Shown here piece by piece: positions 16,418-22,369 of a stretch of 39,335 nt of DNA; position 1 is the first letter of the stretch; every line of letters starts with the position of its first letter. Origin of the DNA: a virus; the IMG/VR virus record IMGVR_UViG_3300042892_000922, positions 1 to 39,335 of that record; one strand, 5' to 3'. The translations under genes were made by a program, and so were the position numbers. The notes beneath the pieces were generated by a model, which worked only from the letters and a program-made list of their open reading frames with translations, was not told the DNA's origin and searched no databases.

Positions 16418-16882
16418 ATGCGGAAACGCACTCTGACCCCCTTAATCGCAGCCCTAATCGCTGCTCCAACATTCCTCTTATCCACCCCTACAATCGCCTC
16501 TAACGGATTCAAATGTCCGAAAGCAATGGCACTAGCCCTACAGGTGGGCTTCAAAAAGAAAGACCTGCCAACACTGGACTACATCATTTACCGTGAGTCC
16601 CGATGCAACCCCAAGTCCATAGGGCACAACCGTAGAACAGATGGGACAGTCTGGTCATCGGATTATGGACTTACCCAGATCAACAACTACTCTTGGATTA
16701 CTTACTTAAGAAACAAGAAATTAGTACACAAATCCTCCGATCTGCTAGACCCATTCACTAACCTAAAAGCAGCGAAACTTCTATACGACTACTCGCTACA
16801 ACATGGTGGTAACCAATGGAGACAGTGGAACACAAAGACTTGGAAAGGTTCTGGAAAAAAGTTGCCCACACTCACCCGCTAA
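16418..16882 (+). CDS. Secreted lytic-transglycosylase-like protein
   Basis: 154 residues from the ATG preceded by AAAGGAG. A signal peptide (R-K-R then L-I-A-A-L-I-A-A-P-T-F-L-L, cleavage near A-S-N) precedes a small SLT-like domain: Y-R-E-S-R-C-N-P holds the catalytic Glu, followed by D-Y-G-L-T-Q-I-N. The size is small for this family. It is exported and would act on peptidoglycan, unusual inside a recombination operon; a cell-wall role at entry, superinfection or lysis is possible. Confidence 0.75.
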   Translation: MRKRTLTPLIAALIAAPTFLLSTPTIASNGFKCPKAMALALQVGFKKKDLPTLDYIIYRESRCNPKSIGHNRRTDGTVWSSDYGLTQINNYSWITYLRNKKLVHKSSDLLDPFTNLKAAKLLYDYSLQHGGNQWRQWNTKTWKGSGKKLPTLTR

Positions 16883-17253
16883 AATGCTGGTGGTGGACAG
16901 CAACACAGAACCACGAAGGCTACGGAAACTTCCATCACAAAGGGAAGAACAAAGCAGCACACCGCTTTAGTTTCTACATCACATACGGTTACTACCCTGA
17001 AGTCGTAAGACACAAGTGTGATAACCCACGATGCGTCAACCCGTTTCATCTACAAGCAGGTACACAAAAAGAAAACTGCCAAGACACCGTTGCACGGGGC
17101 AGACACCATAATCAAAACAAGAACCAATGCAGCGAAGGACATCTGTATGACGAAGCGAACACGTATTTCTACGCAGACGGACGGCGAGACTGCCACACCT
17201 GTCGTAAGAAAAGAAACAAAGACTACAAAGAAAAGATCAGAGTGGATCTGTAA
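16816..17253 (+). CDS. HNH endonuclease (homing-type)
   Basis: 145 residues. A-H-R-F-S-F ... V-R-H-K-C-D-N-P-R-C-V-N-P-F-H-L forms the HNH core (about residues 48-80), followed by a C-x-x-x-H / C-x-x-C knuckle (about 104-128). The start overlaps the transglycosylase-like gene by 67 bp and has a weak ribosome site, so a slightly later start is possible. Free-standing HNH enzymes in phages are often mobile; the deep overlap suggests late insertion. Confidence 0.8.
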   Translation: METVEHKDLERFWKKVAHTHPLKCWWWTATQNHEGYGNFHHKGKNKAAHRFSFYITYGYYPEVVRHKCDNPRCVNPFHLQAGTQKENCQDTVARGRHHNQNKNQCSEGHLYDEANTYFYADGRRDCHTCRKKRNKDYKEKIRVDL

Positions 17254-17371
17254 CTCTTGCCATGTCGGGGTCACCCTCCATGTGCGACCAGCAGAACCAC
17301 CAACCCATGTCTGTCGTAAGGCAGCAAACAAAACAAAACAACTAACCCTGAAAGGGGAATCAAATGAGTAA
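17147..17371 (+). CDS. Small zinc-ribbon-like protein
   Basis: 74 residues from ATG 17147 (AAGGA upstream), overlapping the HNH gene in another frame. The C-terminal half has W-I-C-N-S-C ... P-P-T-H-V-C, a CxxC ... HxC zinc site typical of short actinophage proteins. The first half is Thr/Lys-rich and may be partly an artefact of the overlap. It overlaps the SSB gene by 8 bp. Confidence 0.5.
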   Translation: MTKRTRISTQTDGETATPVVRKETKTTKKRSEWICNSCHVGVTLHVRPAEPPTHVCRKAANKTKQLTLKGESNE

Positions 17372-17765
17372 CCACATCACCATTCACGGCAACGTGAGCC
17401 AAGAACCAGAGATGCGAGTAACAACATCAGGTCTTAACGTCCTGTCGTTCAGCGTCGCAGACTCATACGGCAAAGACGAAAAGAAAAAGGTGACGTTCCA
17501 CAACATCACCGTGTTCGGACAACTAGCAGAGAACGTAGCATCATCCATCAAAAAAGGTGACAGCGTAATCGTCACTGGTCGCATGGAAACCGATGAGTAC
17601 ACCAAGAAGGACGGCACCAAAGGCAAAAGCACCAAAGTAATTGCCGACGAAGTAGCGTTCTCAATGCGTTGGACTGTCGTCATGGCAGACCAAACAGCAA
17701 AGACAATGGGCACCATCACTAAAGCGTTCCCATCAGCAAGCATCTTCACAGACGATGACTTCTAA
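17364..17765 (+). CDS. ssb: Single-stranded DNA-binding protein
   Basis: 133 residues after GAAAGGGGAATCAA. The OB-fold pattern is clear: I-T-I-H-G-N-V ... P-E-M-R-V, then V-T-F-H-N-I-T-V-F-G-Q-L-A-E-N-V, then K-G-D-S-V-I-V-T-G-R-M-E. The acidic tip T-D-D-D-F resembles the C-terminal tail of bacterial SSBs that recruits partners. It likely protects single strands made by the exonuclease and annealing pair. Confidence 0.9.
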   Translation: MSNHITIHGNVSQEPEMRVTTSGLNVLSFSVADSYGKDEKKKVTFHNITVFGQLAENVASSIKKGDSVIVTGRMETDEYTKKDGTKGKSTKVIADEVAFSMRWTVVMADQTAKTMGTITKAFPSASIFTDDDF

Positions 17766-18010
17766 TGGACTGGACAAAAATATCTTTTGACATATGGATG
17801 GAAGCAGGCATCATCAACGGGTTTGTTGGTGCACCCATCTGCTCTACCCATGACGGGATACCAACGTCAGCGAACGAAGACGAACAGTACGAAGATGGCG
17901 ATGACCCGTGCATCCACATCCTTAGGCTCTACTCATCTTCCGAACATAAGACAGAAGTAGAAGAGAACCATTCACCGTCGCTATGGCGCAGAACGAACCA
18001 AGGTTTGTGA
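17765..18010 (+). CDS. Conserved-type actinophage protein of unknown function
   Basis: 81 residues. The pattern G-A-P-I-C-S-T-H-D-G-I-P-T-S ... G-D-D-P-C-I-H-I-L-R-L-Y ... H-S-P-S-L-W-R is one I recognise from short proteins near WhiB and SSB genes in actinophages, without a known role. Conserved Cys and His could bind metal. It starts at the TAATG junction after SSB. Confidence 0.7.
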   Translation: MDWTKISFDIWMEAGIINGFVGAPICSTHDGIPTSANEDEQYEDGDDPCIHILRLYSSSEHKTEVEENHSPSLWRRTNQGL

Positions 18011-18141
18011 ACATTTGCGACCATTGCGGAACAGTCACGTTAGCCCTCACCACTTGGAAAGCCGAACAAGTGGTGGGGTGTGACTGCTCCTGTCATAAGA
18101 AAGTAATCACCAGCAAGCCCACTAAGAAACGGAAACGATAA
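17983..18141 (+). CDS. Mini zinc-finger protein
   Basis: 52 residues: C-D-H-C near the N-terminus and C-D-C-S-C-H in the middle, with a very basic tail (K-K-R-K-R). It overlaps the preceding gene by 28 bp and meets the WhiB gene at TAATG. Probable nucleic-acid binding; partner unknown. Confidence 0.55.
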   Translation: MAQNEPRFVNICDHCGTVTLALTTWKAEQVVGCDCSCHKKVITSKPTKKRKR

Positions 18142-18428
18142 TGCAGCGACGTAGATGGTGGGGCGAAGACGCAGCGTGTCAAGGAGTCGGGCATCACATC
18201 TTCTTCCCCGACACCAAGAAGGGTGACTGCAAAGGTAAACTCGTAGCCCTGTACGCTGAAGCAAAAACGTACTGTGATCGTTGCCCCGTGAGCAGTGAAT
18301 GTTTAGAGTCGCAACTTAAGTACGAAGTGGACACCTTCCAGCATGACGGTATGTGGGGTGGGCTGACACCAACGGAGCGCCGTGTCCTGATCGCTGACCG
18401 TGAATGGAAAAGGCGAAGCCCCCGCTGA
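18141..18428 (+). CDS. WhiB-family iron-sulfur transcription factor
   Basis: 95 residues. Four cysteines in the WhiB arrangement (C13, then Y-C-D-R-C-P-V-S-S-E-C) would hold a 4Fe-4S cluster. The G-M-W-G-G turn and the basic T-P-T-E-R-R tail complete the family signature. WhiB proteins are confined to actinobacteria and their phages, so this is the best host marker in the window. Phage WhiB proteins can bind the host sigma factor. It is last in its operon; its stop lies inside the terminator stem. Confidence 0.93.
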   Translation: MQRRRWWGEDAACQGVGHHIFFPDTKKGDCKGKLVALYAEAKTYCDRCPVSSECLESQLKYEVDTFQHDGMWGGLTPTERRVLIADREWKRRSPR

Positions 18429-18455
18429 GGAAGGGGACGAACCCAGCGGGGGCTT
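18416..18455 (+). terminator. Hairpin terminator between convergent operons
   Basis: A perfect 12-bp stem (AAGCCCCCGCTG at 18416-18427 with CAGCGGGGGCTT at 18444-18455) with a 16-nt loop, followed by CT-rich sequence. It overlaps the end of the WhiB gene and lies between the rightward operon and the end of the leftward operon, so it could work in both directions. Confidence 0.8.
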
Positions 18456-18481
18456 CTATGAAAGGAGTCTAGCAGGGACGG

Positions 18482-18748
18482 CTAGAGCCTCTCAATCTTG
18501 TAAGCAGTATAGCGGTTAAGATCGCTTCCTACTGCACACATCTCCGCTTCTTTTAACGAAGGGAATGTGGTTGCTTTATCTTTGTGGTCTGTCCAGCACC
18601 ACACTTTGTTCACATGGATTTTGTAGTAGCCCCGTGAACGGGTAAGCATGGGGTGGATCATTCGGATGATTACCCAATGCTGTCGTGGTGGTTGTTTCTT
18701 AAGACAGACCTCTTGTTCTTTTACTTTCCTGAGCAGTATGCCTCGCAT
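18482..18748 (-). CDS. Small protein of unknown function
   Basis: 88 residues from the ATG at 18748, chosen because GGAAGGA lies 5-6 bp upstream; longer starts lack this. It is basic at the N-terminus, then has the pattern Y-Y-K-I-H-V-N-K-V-W-C-W-T ... F-P-S-L-K-E-A-E and a T-A-Y-K-I-E-R-L end, which looks like a compact alpha/beta domain. It is last in the leftward operon and overlaps the previous gene by 28 bp. Confidence 0.6.
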   Translation of the reverse strand: MRGILLRKVKEQEVCLKKQPPRQHWVIIRMIHPMLTRSRGYYKIHVNKVWCWTDHKDKATTFPSLKEAEMCAVGSDLNRYTAYKIERL

Positions 18749-19122
18749 GTGCATCCTTCCAAGCAGTCGGGTGTGATGACCACTTGGATATCTGAAGCGA
18801 TGTTGTACGGTACAGTGCACACGAAGTAGCCAATCGGGGTCATCCAATCCACGAAAGTATTGGTGATATACATACCGTTGTTCTGCCCGTCCACGTATGA
18901 CCACACTAGGTTCTTCGGTTGCGAGAACACAAACTCTTTCTCCTGACCGTATGGCTCAAACATCACACCGTTGTCTTCGTCGTTGTCTGTCCAACCAGTA
19001 CACCCAGCATCAAGGTAGATGTGGTTAGGTATTGGCTTGTATTTTTGGATGAACTCGTCCACCGTAAGCGTGATGATGTCCGTACTTAAGGCAGACGGAT
19101 GGTTAGGACTGACCTTGCTCAT
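18721..19122 (-). CDS. Conserved-type actinophage protein of unknown function
   Basis: 133 residues from ATG 19122 behind GGGAGGAAAAG. The pattern V-D-E-F ... Y-K-P-I-P-N-H ... M-F-E-P-Y-G-Q-E ... V-W-S-Y-V-D-G ... I-G-Y-F-V recurs in small actinophage proteins. A Cys-rich end (C-L-E-G-C-T-C-E-A-Y-C) could bind metal. It overlaps its upstream neighbour by 20 bp. Confidence 0.65.
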   Translation of the reverse strand: MSKVSPNHPSALSTDIITLTVDEFIQKYKPIPNHIYLDAGCTGWTDNDEDNGVMFEPYGQEKEFVFSQPKNLVWSYVDGQNNGMYITNTFVDWMTPIGYFVCTVPYNIASDIQVVITPDCLEGCTCEAYCSGK

Positions 19123-19264
19123 CTTTTCCTCCCACTCGGATAGCCCAACCGTTGTCCATGTCGGCGCTGATTTCCCTGAAGTACCGCTCCAATGTGTATG
19201 ACTTGAACCAGTTGATAGGTGCATCGTCGGGGTGTGTAATTGTAATTGTTAAATGCGTTTCCAT
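19103..19264 (-). CDS. Small protein of unknown function
   Basis: 53 residues with an alternating N-terminal strand (T-H-L-T-I-T-I-T-H) and a short helix, ending before the next ribosome site. It overlaps genes on both sides (16 and 20 bp), as in the rest of this operon. No family is recognised. Confidence 0.5.
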   Translation of the reverse strand: METHLTITITHPDDAPINWFKSYTLERYFREISADMDNGWAIRVGGKDEQGQS

Positions 19265-19440
19265 AATGGTGTCTCCTGTTTGTTGAATGTTGAGTAATCG
19301 GTTTCGTGTAATGCTTGGAAGTCTTCGGTGTTCTTATCGCAAATGTATTTCCATATCTTGTCGTCGCCAGTAGCGTTGAGGTCTGCCCACCCTGTAGGTG
19401 TGGCTGTGATGGTGCGAGTGCAATGTATGCAAGTACTCAT
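19249..19440 (-). CDS. Small zinc-knuckle protein
   Basis: 63 residues. C-I-H-C near the N-terminus and I-C-D-K further on suggest a small metal site. The start has the recurrent CTTAAGACATG context of this block, with AAGGAG 9 bp before the ATG. The stop of the upstream gene lies inside that context. Confidence 0.55.
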   Translation of the reverse strand: MSTCIHCTRTITATPTGWADLNATGDDKIWKYICDKNTEDFQALHETDYSTFNKQETPLWKRI

Positions 19441-19443
19441 GTC

Positions 19444-19677
19444 TTAAGACTCCTTCTCTACAAACACTCGCTGAAATATTCTCGTTTCGGTAGCGCCTTC
19501 TTCTACCTTGTATGCGTCCACTACCACTAGACCATTGTCAAAGTGCAGACGGAACTCCATGTCACCCAGACTGAACCAGAACTGGTAGTCCGTGTCGTAG
19601 TTCTCGCCAAGCCCTTCCTCAATGAAACACTGAGCATACCCGTTGGCGTATGCCTTTTGTTGCGCTGTAACTCTCAT
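19444..19677 (-). CDS. Small protein of unknown function
   Basis: 77 residues. A helical start (T-A-Q-Q-K-A-Y-A-N-G-Y-A-Q) is followed by beta strands (F-W-F-S-L-G-D-M-E-F-R-L-H). Start context CTTAAGACATG behind GAGGAGG. The stop TAA forms part of the next gene's start context, leaving only GAC between them. No known family. Confidence 0.55.
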   Translation of the reverse strand: MRVTAQQKAYANGYAQCFIEEGLGENYDTDYQFWFSLGDMEFRLHFDNGLVVVDAYKVEEGATETRIFQRVFVEKES

Positions 19678-19680
19678 GTC

Positions 19681-19839
19681 TTAAGCCTCCTCTTCCATCT
19701 CATCCACCGTGCACACGAAATCGTCACCGCTTGCAGGGTTCGCCTCACCGAACGCTGCCCACGCCATATCCTCTGCGTCGTCCTCGTTCTCTGCTGTGAC
19801 CCGTACCGAATAGTAAAAAGTTACGTTGTACTCTTTCAT
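19681..19839 (-). CDS. Small acidic protein of unknown function
   Basis: 52 residues. A strand Y-N-V-T-F-Y-Y-S-V-R-V-T is followed by an acidic helix E-N-E-D-D-A-E-D-M-A, a layout common in small phage proteins. ATGA overlap with the upstream gene; the end runs into GAGGAGGCTTAAGACATG of the next. Confidence 0.55.
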   Translation of the reverse strand: MKEYNVTFYYSVRVTAENEDDAEDMAWAAFGEANPASGDDFVCTVDEMEEEA

Positions 19840-20288
19840 GCTGACGCTCCGAACAATGCTTCTGCCTCAACCACGAAGTCGGGTGTGCTGTCCCACGAAT
19901 AGAACCCACGTGAAGTGCACGAACCATCCCAATCAATCTTGAGAACCTCCATCCCCTCACGACTTAAGACATAAGCGTACTCACAACCGCCCTTGTCGCC
20001 ATCGTCGGTGATGTACCAGTCCTCGGTGCTGTCGTTATGAGCGAACCCGTAACCACTGACCCACTTGAGCGCCTCACGGAACTCGCTTTCATCTTTCTCG
20101 TGGCTTGCCGTGATACTGCTCCACGACTTGTTGTCCGTGATGAGAGTCTTCACTGCTTCACCTAGCCCGTCACGTTGCACGATGTGCCACACGCCAGCGC
20201 CTACGCCCTGAGGGTAGCCGTCCCAATGCACATAGCGCCCGAACCATCCGATGCTTGTCTTCAATGCGATAACACTTCTTGTACCCAT
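19836..20288 (-). CDS. Conserved-type actinophage protein (G-T-R-S-V start)
   Basis: 150 residues. The N-terminal M-G-T-R-S-V-I-A, the G-R-Y-V-H-W-D-G-Y-P-x-G-V-G motif and the later W-D-S-T-P-D-F form a family I have seen repeatedly in actinophages without an assigned function. It is preceded by a ~100-nt structured leader with two hairpins and starts after AATAGGGAGAATAAA. Confidence 0.7.
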   Translation of the reverse strand: MGTRSVIALKTSIGWFGRYVHWDGYPQGVGAGVWHIVQRDGLGEAVKTLITDNKSWSSITASHEKDESEFREALKWVSGYGFAHNDSTEDWYITDDGDKGGCEYAYVLSREGMEVLKIDWDGSCTSRGFYSWDSTPDFVVEAEALFGASA

Positions 20289-20311
20289 TTTATTCTCCCT
20301 ATTTGCTTTCG

Positions 20312-20334
20312 CCCGTAGTCCCTTTGATTACGGG
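20312..20334 (-). promoter_or_regulatory. Leader hairpin upstream of the 20288 gene
   Basis: On the minus strand, CCCGTAATC-AAAGG-GACTACGGG forms a 9-bp stem with one mismatch and a 5-nt loop, about 24 nt before the start codon. Its core resembles the hairpin at 20806-20824, which also precedes a start codon. Confidence 0.5.
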
Positions 20335-20338
20335 GTAG

Positions 20339-20416
20339 TGGATGGTCGGGGCTTGCACCCGACTGCCTGCTAGTCACCCTGCCTTAAGTCCTAAACAATA
20401 AACTCAATACCATCCA
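20339..20416 (-). other. tRNA-like 78-nt fold (uncertain)
   Basis: On the minus strand TGGATGG (20416-20410) can pair with CCATCCA (20345-20339) as a 7-bp acceptor-like stem. Directly inside it, TCGGG-TGCAAGC-CCCGA has the size and place of a T arm. No convincing D or anticodon arm is seen in the 47 nt between, and the 5' arm overlaps the end of the 20594 gene. It may be a relic, a mimic or a plain leader structure. Confidence 0.25.
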
Positions 20417-20594
20417 AGAAGCCGAGTGTCATTGGCTCGCCCGTCTTGGTGTCTGTGCCTTCAACGTCCACCGTACCTCGCTTCTTGTAATGTGTCACCT
20501 TGGTTACCGTCATTGAGTCGTCCCCAAACATTTCTGTTTTGATGACCATACCGATAGGTAATTCTGATACAGGTATTCTTGTGAATGTACTCAT
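20391..20594 (-). CDS. Small beta-barrel-like protein
   Basis: 67 residues. V-S-E-L-P-I-G-M-V-I-K ... V-T-K-V-T-H-Y ... G-T-V-D-V-E-G-T-D has the strand spacing of small SH3-like or OB-like barrels. Start context CTTAAGACATG. It follows the gene at 20783, with the stop of that gene 3 bp before this ATG. Confidence 0.55.
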   Translation of the reverse strand: MSTFTRIPVSELPIGMVIKTEMFGDDSMTVTKVTHYKKRGTVDVEGTDTKTGEPMTLGFLDGIEFIV

Positions 20595-20597
20595 GTC

Positions 20598-20783
20598 TTA
20601 AGCCAGTATCTTAAGGTCACTCGGCTCAAACATAATGTCGTCACCTAAAAACCCGTTCCTGTCCATGATCTGCACGAAGATGAAGTCTCCTTCATCATCT
20701 GACCCGATCTCGGTGATGGTTCCAGTCCGACCACAATACGCATGGAGCGTGTTGATGACCGTCACTTTGTCTTTCTTCTTCAT
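20598..20783 (-). CDS. Small KOW/SH3-like protein, first gene of leftward operon 1
   Basis: 61 residues. K-D-K-V-T-V-I-N ... C-G-R-T-G-T-I-T-E-I-G ... F-I-F-V-Q-I-M-D resembles a KOW-type small barrel that binds nucleic acid or ribosomal partners. It is the first gene after the strong promoter at 20830-20858. Its start has the variant CATAAGACATG and a hairpin just upstream. Confidence 0.6.
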   Translation of the reverse strand: MKKKDKVTVINTLHAYCGRTGTITEIGSDDEGDFIFVQIMDRNGFLGDDIMFEPSDLKILA

Positions 20784-20805
20784 GTCTTATGTCCCTTCTA
20801 TTCTG

Positions 20806-20824
20806 TGTAGTCCCCTTGACTACA
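20806..20824 (-). promoter_or_regulatory. Hairpin at the 5' end of leftward operon 1
   Basis: TGTAGTC-AAGGG-GACTACA is a perfect 7-bp stem with a 5-nt loop, at about +1 to +18 of the transcript expected from the promoter at 20830. It could act as an operator in DNA or as an RNA-stability or translational element. Confidence 0.55.
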
Positions 20825-20829
20825 ACACC

Positions 20830-20858
20830 AGTATATCAAACCGTTAAACAGTTGTCAA
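20830..20858 (-). promoter_or_regulatory. Strong sigma-70-type promoter of leftward operon 1
   Basis: On the minus strand TTGACA (20858-20853), a 17-bp spacer and TATACT (20835-20830). The spacer region contains two AACNGTT units 8 bp apart (20839-20845 and 20847-20853), a possible operator. This is the best promoter match in the window. Confidence 0.8.
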
Positions 20859-20868
20859 GTCTTTTCTT

Positions 20869-20884
20869 TGTGAAATATGTCACA
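20869..20884. promoter_or_regulatory. CRP/GlxR-type palindrome upstream of leftward promoter 1
   Basis: TGTGAAATATGTCACA (plus strand) is an exact TGTGA-N6-TCACA. It ends 10 bp upstream of the -35, centre at about -53 from the inferred start. Confidence 0.65.
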
Positions 20885-20911
20885 CTATAAAACCCTTCTG
20901 TCTTAAGGAAG

Positions 20912-20957
20912 TTAGGCACACCCAACACCAAATGTAAGGTGCACCTAACATCCTGTC
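20912..20957. repeat. Iteron-like array, two 23-bp units
   Basis: Units at 20912 and 20935 share T-x-A-G-G-N4-C-C-x-A-A-C-A: TTAGGCACACCCAACA and TAAGGTGCACCTAACA. The core TAAGG-N4-CCTAA is itself an inverted repeat. Three more units occur at 23569-23637 with the same 23-bp step. This copy lies upstream of the CRP-type site and promoter of operon 1. Confidence 0.65.
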
Positions 20958-21128
20958 TTAAGACTCAACCTCCCTAAAACAATCTGTGCACGGAATCCAC
21001 TCGCTGAGTGGATGACCCATACCATCAACCCACCTAAACATATGTATAGCATCCAGTGAAGAGTGCTCGCCCCAACGGTAGAGACGGTCACCACCCATAG
21101 TTCCTGAGTCTTCAATCCATCTACTCAT
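20958..21128 (-). CDS. Small protein of unknown function, last gene of leftward operon 2
   Basis: 56 residues from the ATG in an ATGA overlap. Trp-rich (R-W-I-E, Y-R-W-G, F-R-W-V, E-W-I-P) with C-T-D-C near the end, which may bind metal. It ends in GTCTTAAGAC, next to the iteron-like repeats. No family recognised. Confidence 0.55.
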   Translation of the reverse strand: MSRWIEDSGTMGGDRLYRWGEHSSLDAIHMFRWVDGMGHPLSEWIPCTDCFREVES

Positions 21129-21331
21129 ACGAACCACTCTCCCTCTGTCTTAAGACTCAATGACGAACCCGAAACCCACCGTGCACCAGAACCAGACTTC
21201 GGGGTGATCTGATAATCAACAGACCCCCACCGTAAGCGACTGTCCACAATGGTGACCTCGTACTTAAGTCCTGAGCCGTCATCCCACTCCCCGACCTTAC
21301 CGATATTCTTCATAAGTTCTAACGTGGTCAT
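21125..21331 (-). CDS. Small beta-rich protein of unknown function
   Basis: 68 residues: L-K-Y-E-V-T-I-V-D-S-R ... G-S-V-D-Y-Q-I-T-P-K-S-G-S-G-A-R-W-V, a pattern of consecutive strands seen in short actinophage proteins. ATGA overlaps at both ends, so it is coupled to its neighbours. Confidence 0.6.
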   Translation of the reverse strand: MTTLELMKNIGKVGEWDDGSGLKYEVTIVDSRLRWGSVDYQITPKSGSGARWVSGSSLSLKTEGEWFV

Positions 21332-21588
21332 CCCTCTTCCCTCGCTTTCTTCACTGCCTCTTCATACCTGATGTGATCGGCAAGGCTTGCTAGTGCTTCG
21401 GCTTGATACTGCTCTTTACGTATCTGCTCCATCCTTGACTCTGGTCTACCGTCCACCCCGTAGCCGTCACGATTGACCAGCCAGCCCCTAGCCTCTTCAA
21501 GGTCTTGAATTATGTAGTCAATTTCCCTGACCATATTTTTACGGTGCTGATTTATTTTTTTCTCTATTTGCTCTAATATAATTTCCAT
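21328..21588 (-). CDS. Small coiled-coil-like protein
   Basis: 86 residues, highly charged and helical: I-L-E-Q-I-E-K-K-I-N-Q-H-R-K-N then a second helix with E-A-L-A-S-L-A-D-H-I. Start context CTTAAGACATG. Probably a dimeric adaptor-type protein; function unknown. Confidence 0.55.
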   Translation of the reverse strand: MEIILEQIEKKINQHRKNMVREIDYIIQDLEEARGWLVNRDGYGVDGRPESRMEQIRKEQYQAEALASLADHIRYEEAVKKAREEG

Positions 21589-21591
21589 GTC

Positions 21592-21723
21592 TTAAGACCT
21601 TCCCTTAATTTTGTTGTAAATGTTTTCTACTTTTCCCATAACCCATATGCTTGCGATAGTTAGCACTACCCATGCGCCCATGCATAGGAGCGCCTCTACT
21701 ACATCACCGTTATCTCGTATCAT
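21592..21723 (-). CDS. Small single-span membrane protein
   Basis: 43 residues. The hydrophobic segment at about 10-29 (A-L-L-C-M-G-A-W-V-V-L-T-I-A-S-I-W-V) is followed by a basic tail. It starts in an ATGA overlap and its context is the variant CTTAAGTCATG. The stop is 3 bp before the next ATG. It is the only membrane protein in the leftward block and could act on the host envelope. Confidence 0.55.
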   Translation of the reverse strand: MIRDNGDVVEALLCMGAWVVLTIASIWVMGKVENIYNKIKGRS

Positions 21724-21980
21724 GACTTAAGTCCTCCATTGTGCATGTCTGCCTTACGACTGACGTTCACCTCATCTACCATGAAGTAAGCGTCCTCGGG
21801 TGCTGGTGTCCCTGCCTCAGTGAGTAGCCTTTTCGCCTCGTGAATGGCAGTGGCGTAGCCGTGCCCGTACTGGTAGGGGGCGAATAATTGTTCGCCTGTC
21901 GGGGTAACCACTCTCATGGTGAAGTAGGAGGAACCCTGCCTAAACCATTTACGGACGCATAAAGTGTATGTAACTCTCAT
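21720..21980 (-). CDS. Small protein of unknown function
   Basis: 86 residues. N-terminal strands (T-Y-T-L-C-V-R-K-W) followed by A-T-A-I-H-E-A-K-R-L-L helix and V-D-E-V-N-V-S. A small alpha/beta fold is likely. Start context CTTAAGACATG. No family recognised. Confidence 0.55.
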   Translation of the reverse strand: MRVTYTLCVRKWFRQGSSYFTMRVVTPTGEQLFAPYQYGHGYATAIHEAKRLLTEAGTPAPEDAYFMVDEVNVSRKADMHNGGLKS

Positions 21981-21983
21981 GTC

Positions 21984-22238
21984 TTAAGCCCCGACCTTTC
22001 GTGCTACCACTGATGCACTAAAGCGAGTGCCACCTAGAGGGTTACCGCAGAAGTCACAGGAACTCCACGAGAATGAGCCTTCATCGTCATTGTCTGAGAA
22101 TGGTTCATCTCCCCATAGTTCTAACCCTTTTGCGTAGGCGCTCGAGTGACCGCTTTCGCTGTATCCGTCGTATGTAGGTGCTCCACTTGCGGCAACTTGC
22201 AAGCAGTCTGAGCAAACTTCTAACGTATATTTTTTCAT
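21984..22238 (-). CDS. Zinc-ribbon protein, conserved-type in actinophages
   Basis: 84 residues. C-S-D-C near the N-terminus and C-D-F-C-G-N-P-L-G-G-T-R near the C-terminus form a split zinc ribbon. The internal acidic loop (S-D-N-D-D-E-G) is variable-looking. Start context CTTAAGACATG, preceded by a 131-nt leader with two hairpins. Confidence 0.65.
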   Translation of the reverse strand: MKKYTLEVCSDCLQVAASGAPTYDGYSESGHSSAYAKGLELWGDEPFSDNDDEGSFSWSSCDFCGNPLGGTRFSASVVARKVGA

Positions 22239-22369
22239 GTCTTAAGTCCCTTTCAACATGGTTAGTATTTTTCGGAGCGGAATTGCTCCCCGTCACCCTC
22301 CCCCGTAGGGGAGAGATCAGGCAACAATTACCCTATCTGATATGTTGCACGGTTCCACCGTGACATTTG
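22239..22369 (-). promoter_or_regulatory. Structured intergenic leader with two hairpins and a GTGAC palindrome
   Basis: No gene. It holds CTCCCC-CGTA-GGGGAG (22298-22313), GGAGC-GGAATT-GCTCC (22274-22289), and at its upstream edge GTGACATTTGTCAC (22360-22373), which runs over the stop of the SprT-like gene and keeps the GTGA-N6-TCAC core. No good -10 was found, so it may be an internal leader rather than a promoter. Confidence 0.5.

Noticed and set aside
20912-20948. Iron-box (DtxR/IdeR) reading of the TTAGG...CCTAA motifs
   Set aside because: The known 19-bp iron box has a longer, specific centre; here the spacer is only 4 bp and the 23-bp repeat step fits iterons better.
22274-22313. Rho-independent terminator for the leftward strand
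   Set aside because: The hairpins lack a following T-run in the leftward direction, so they are treated as leader structures.
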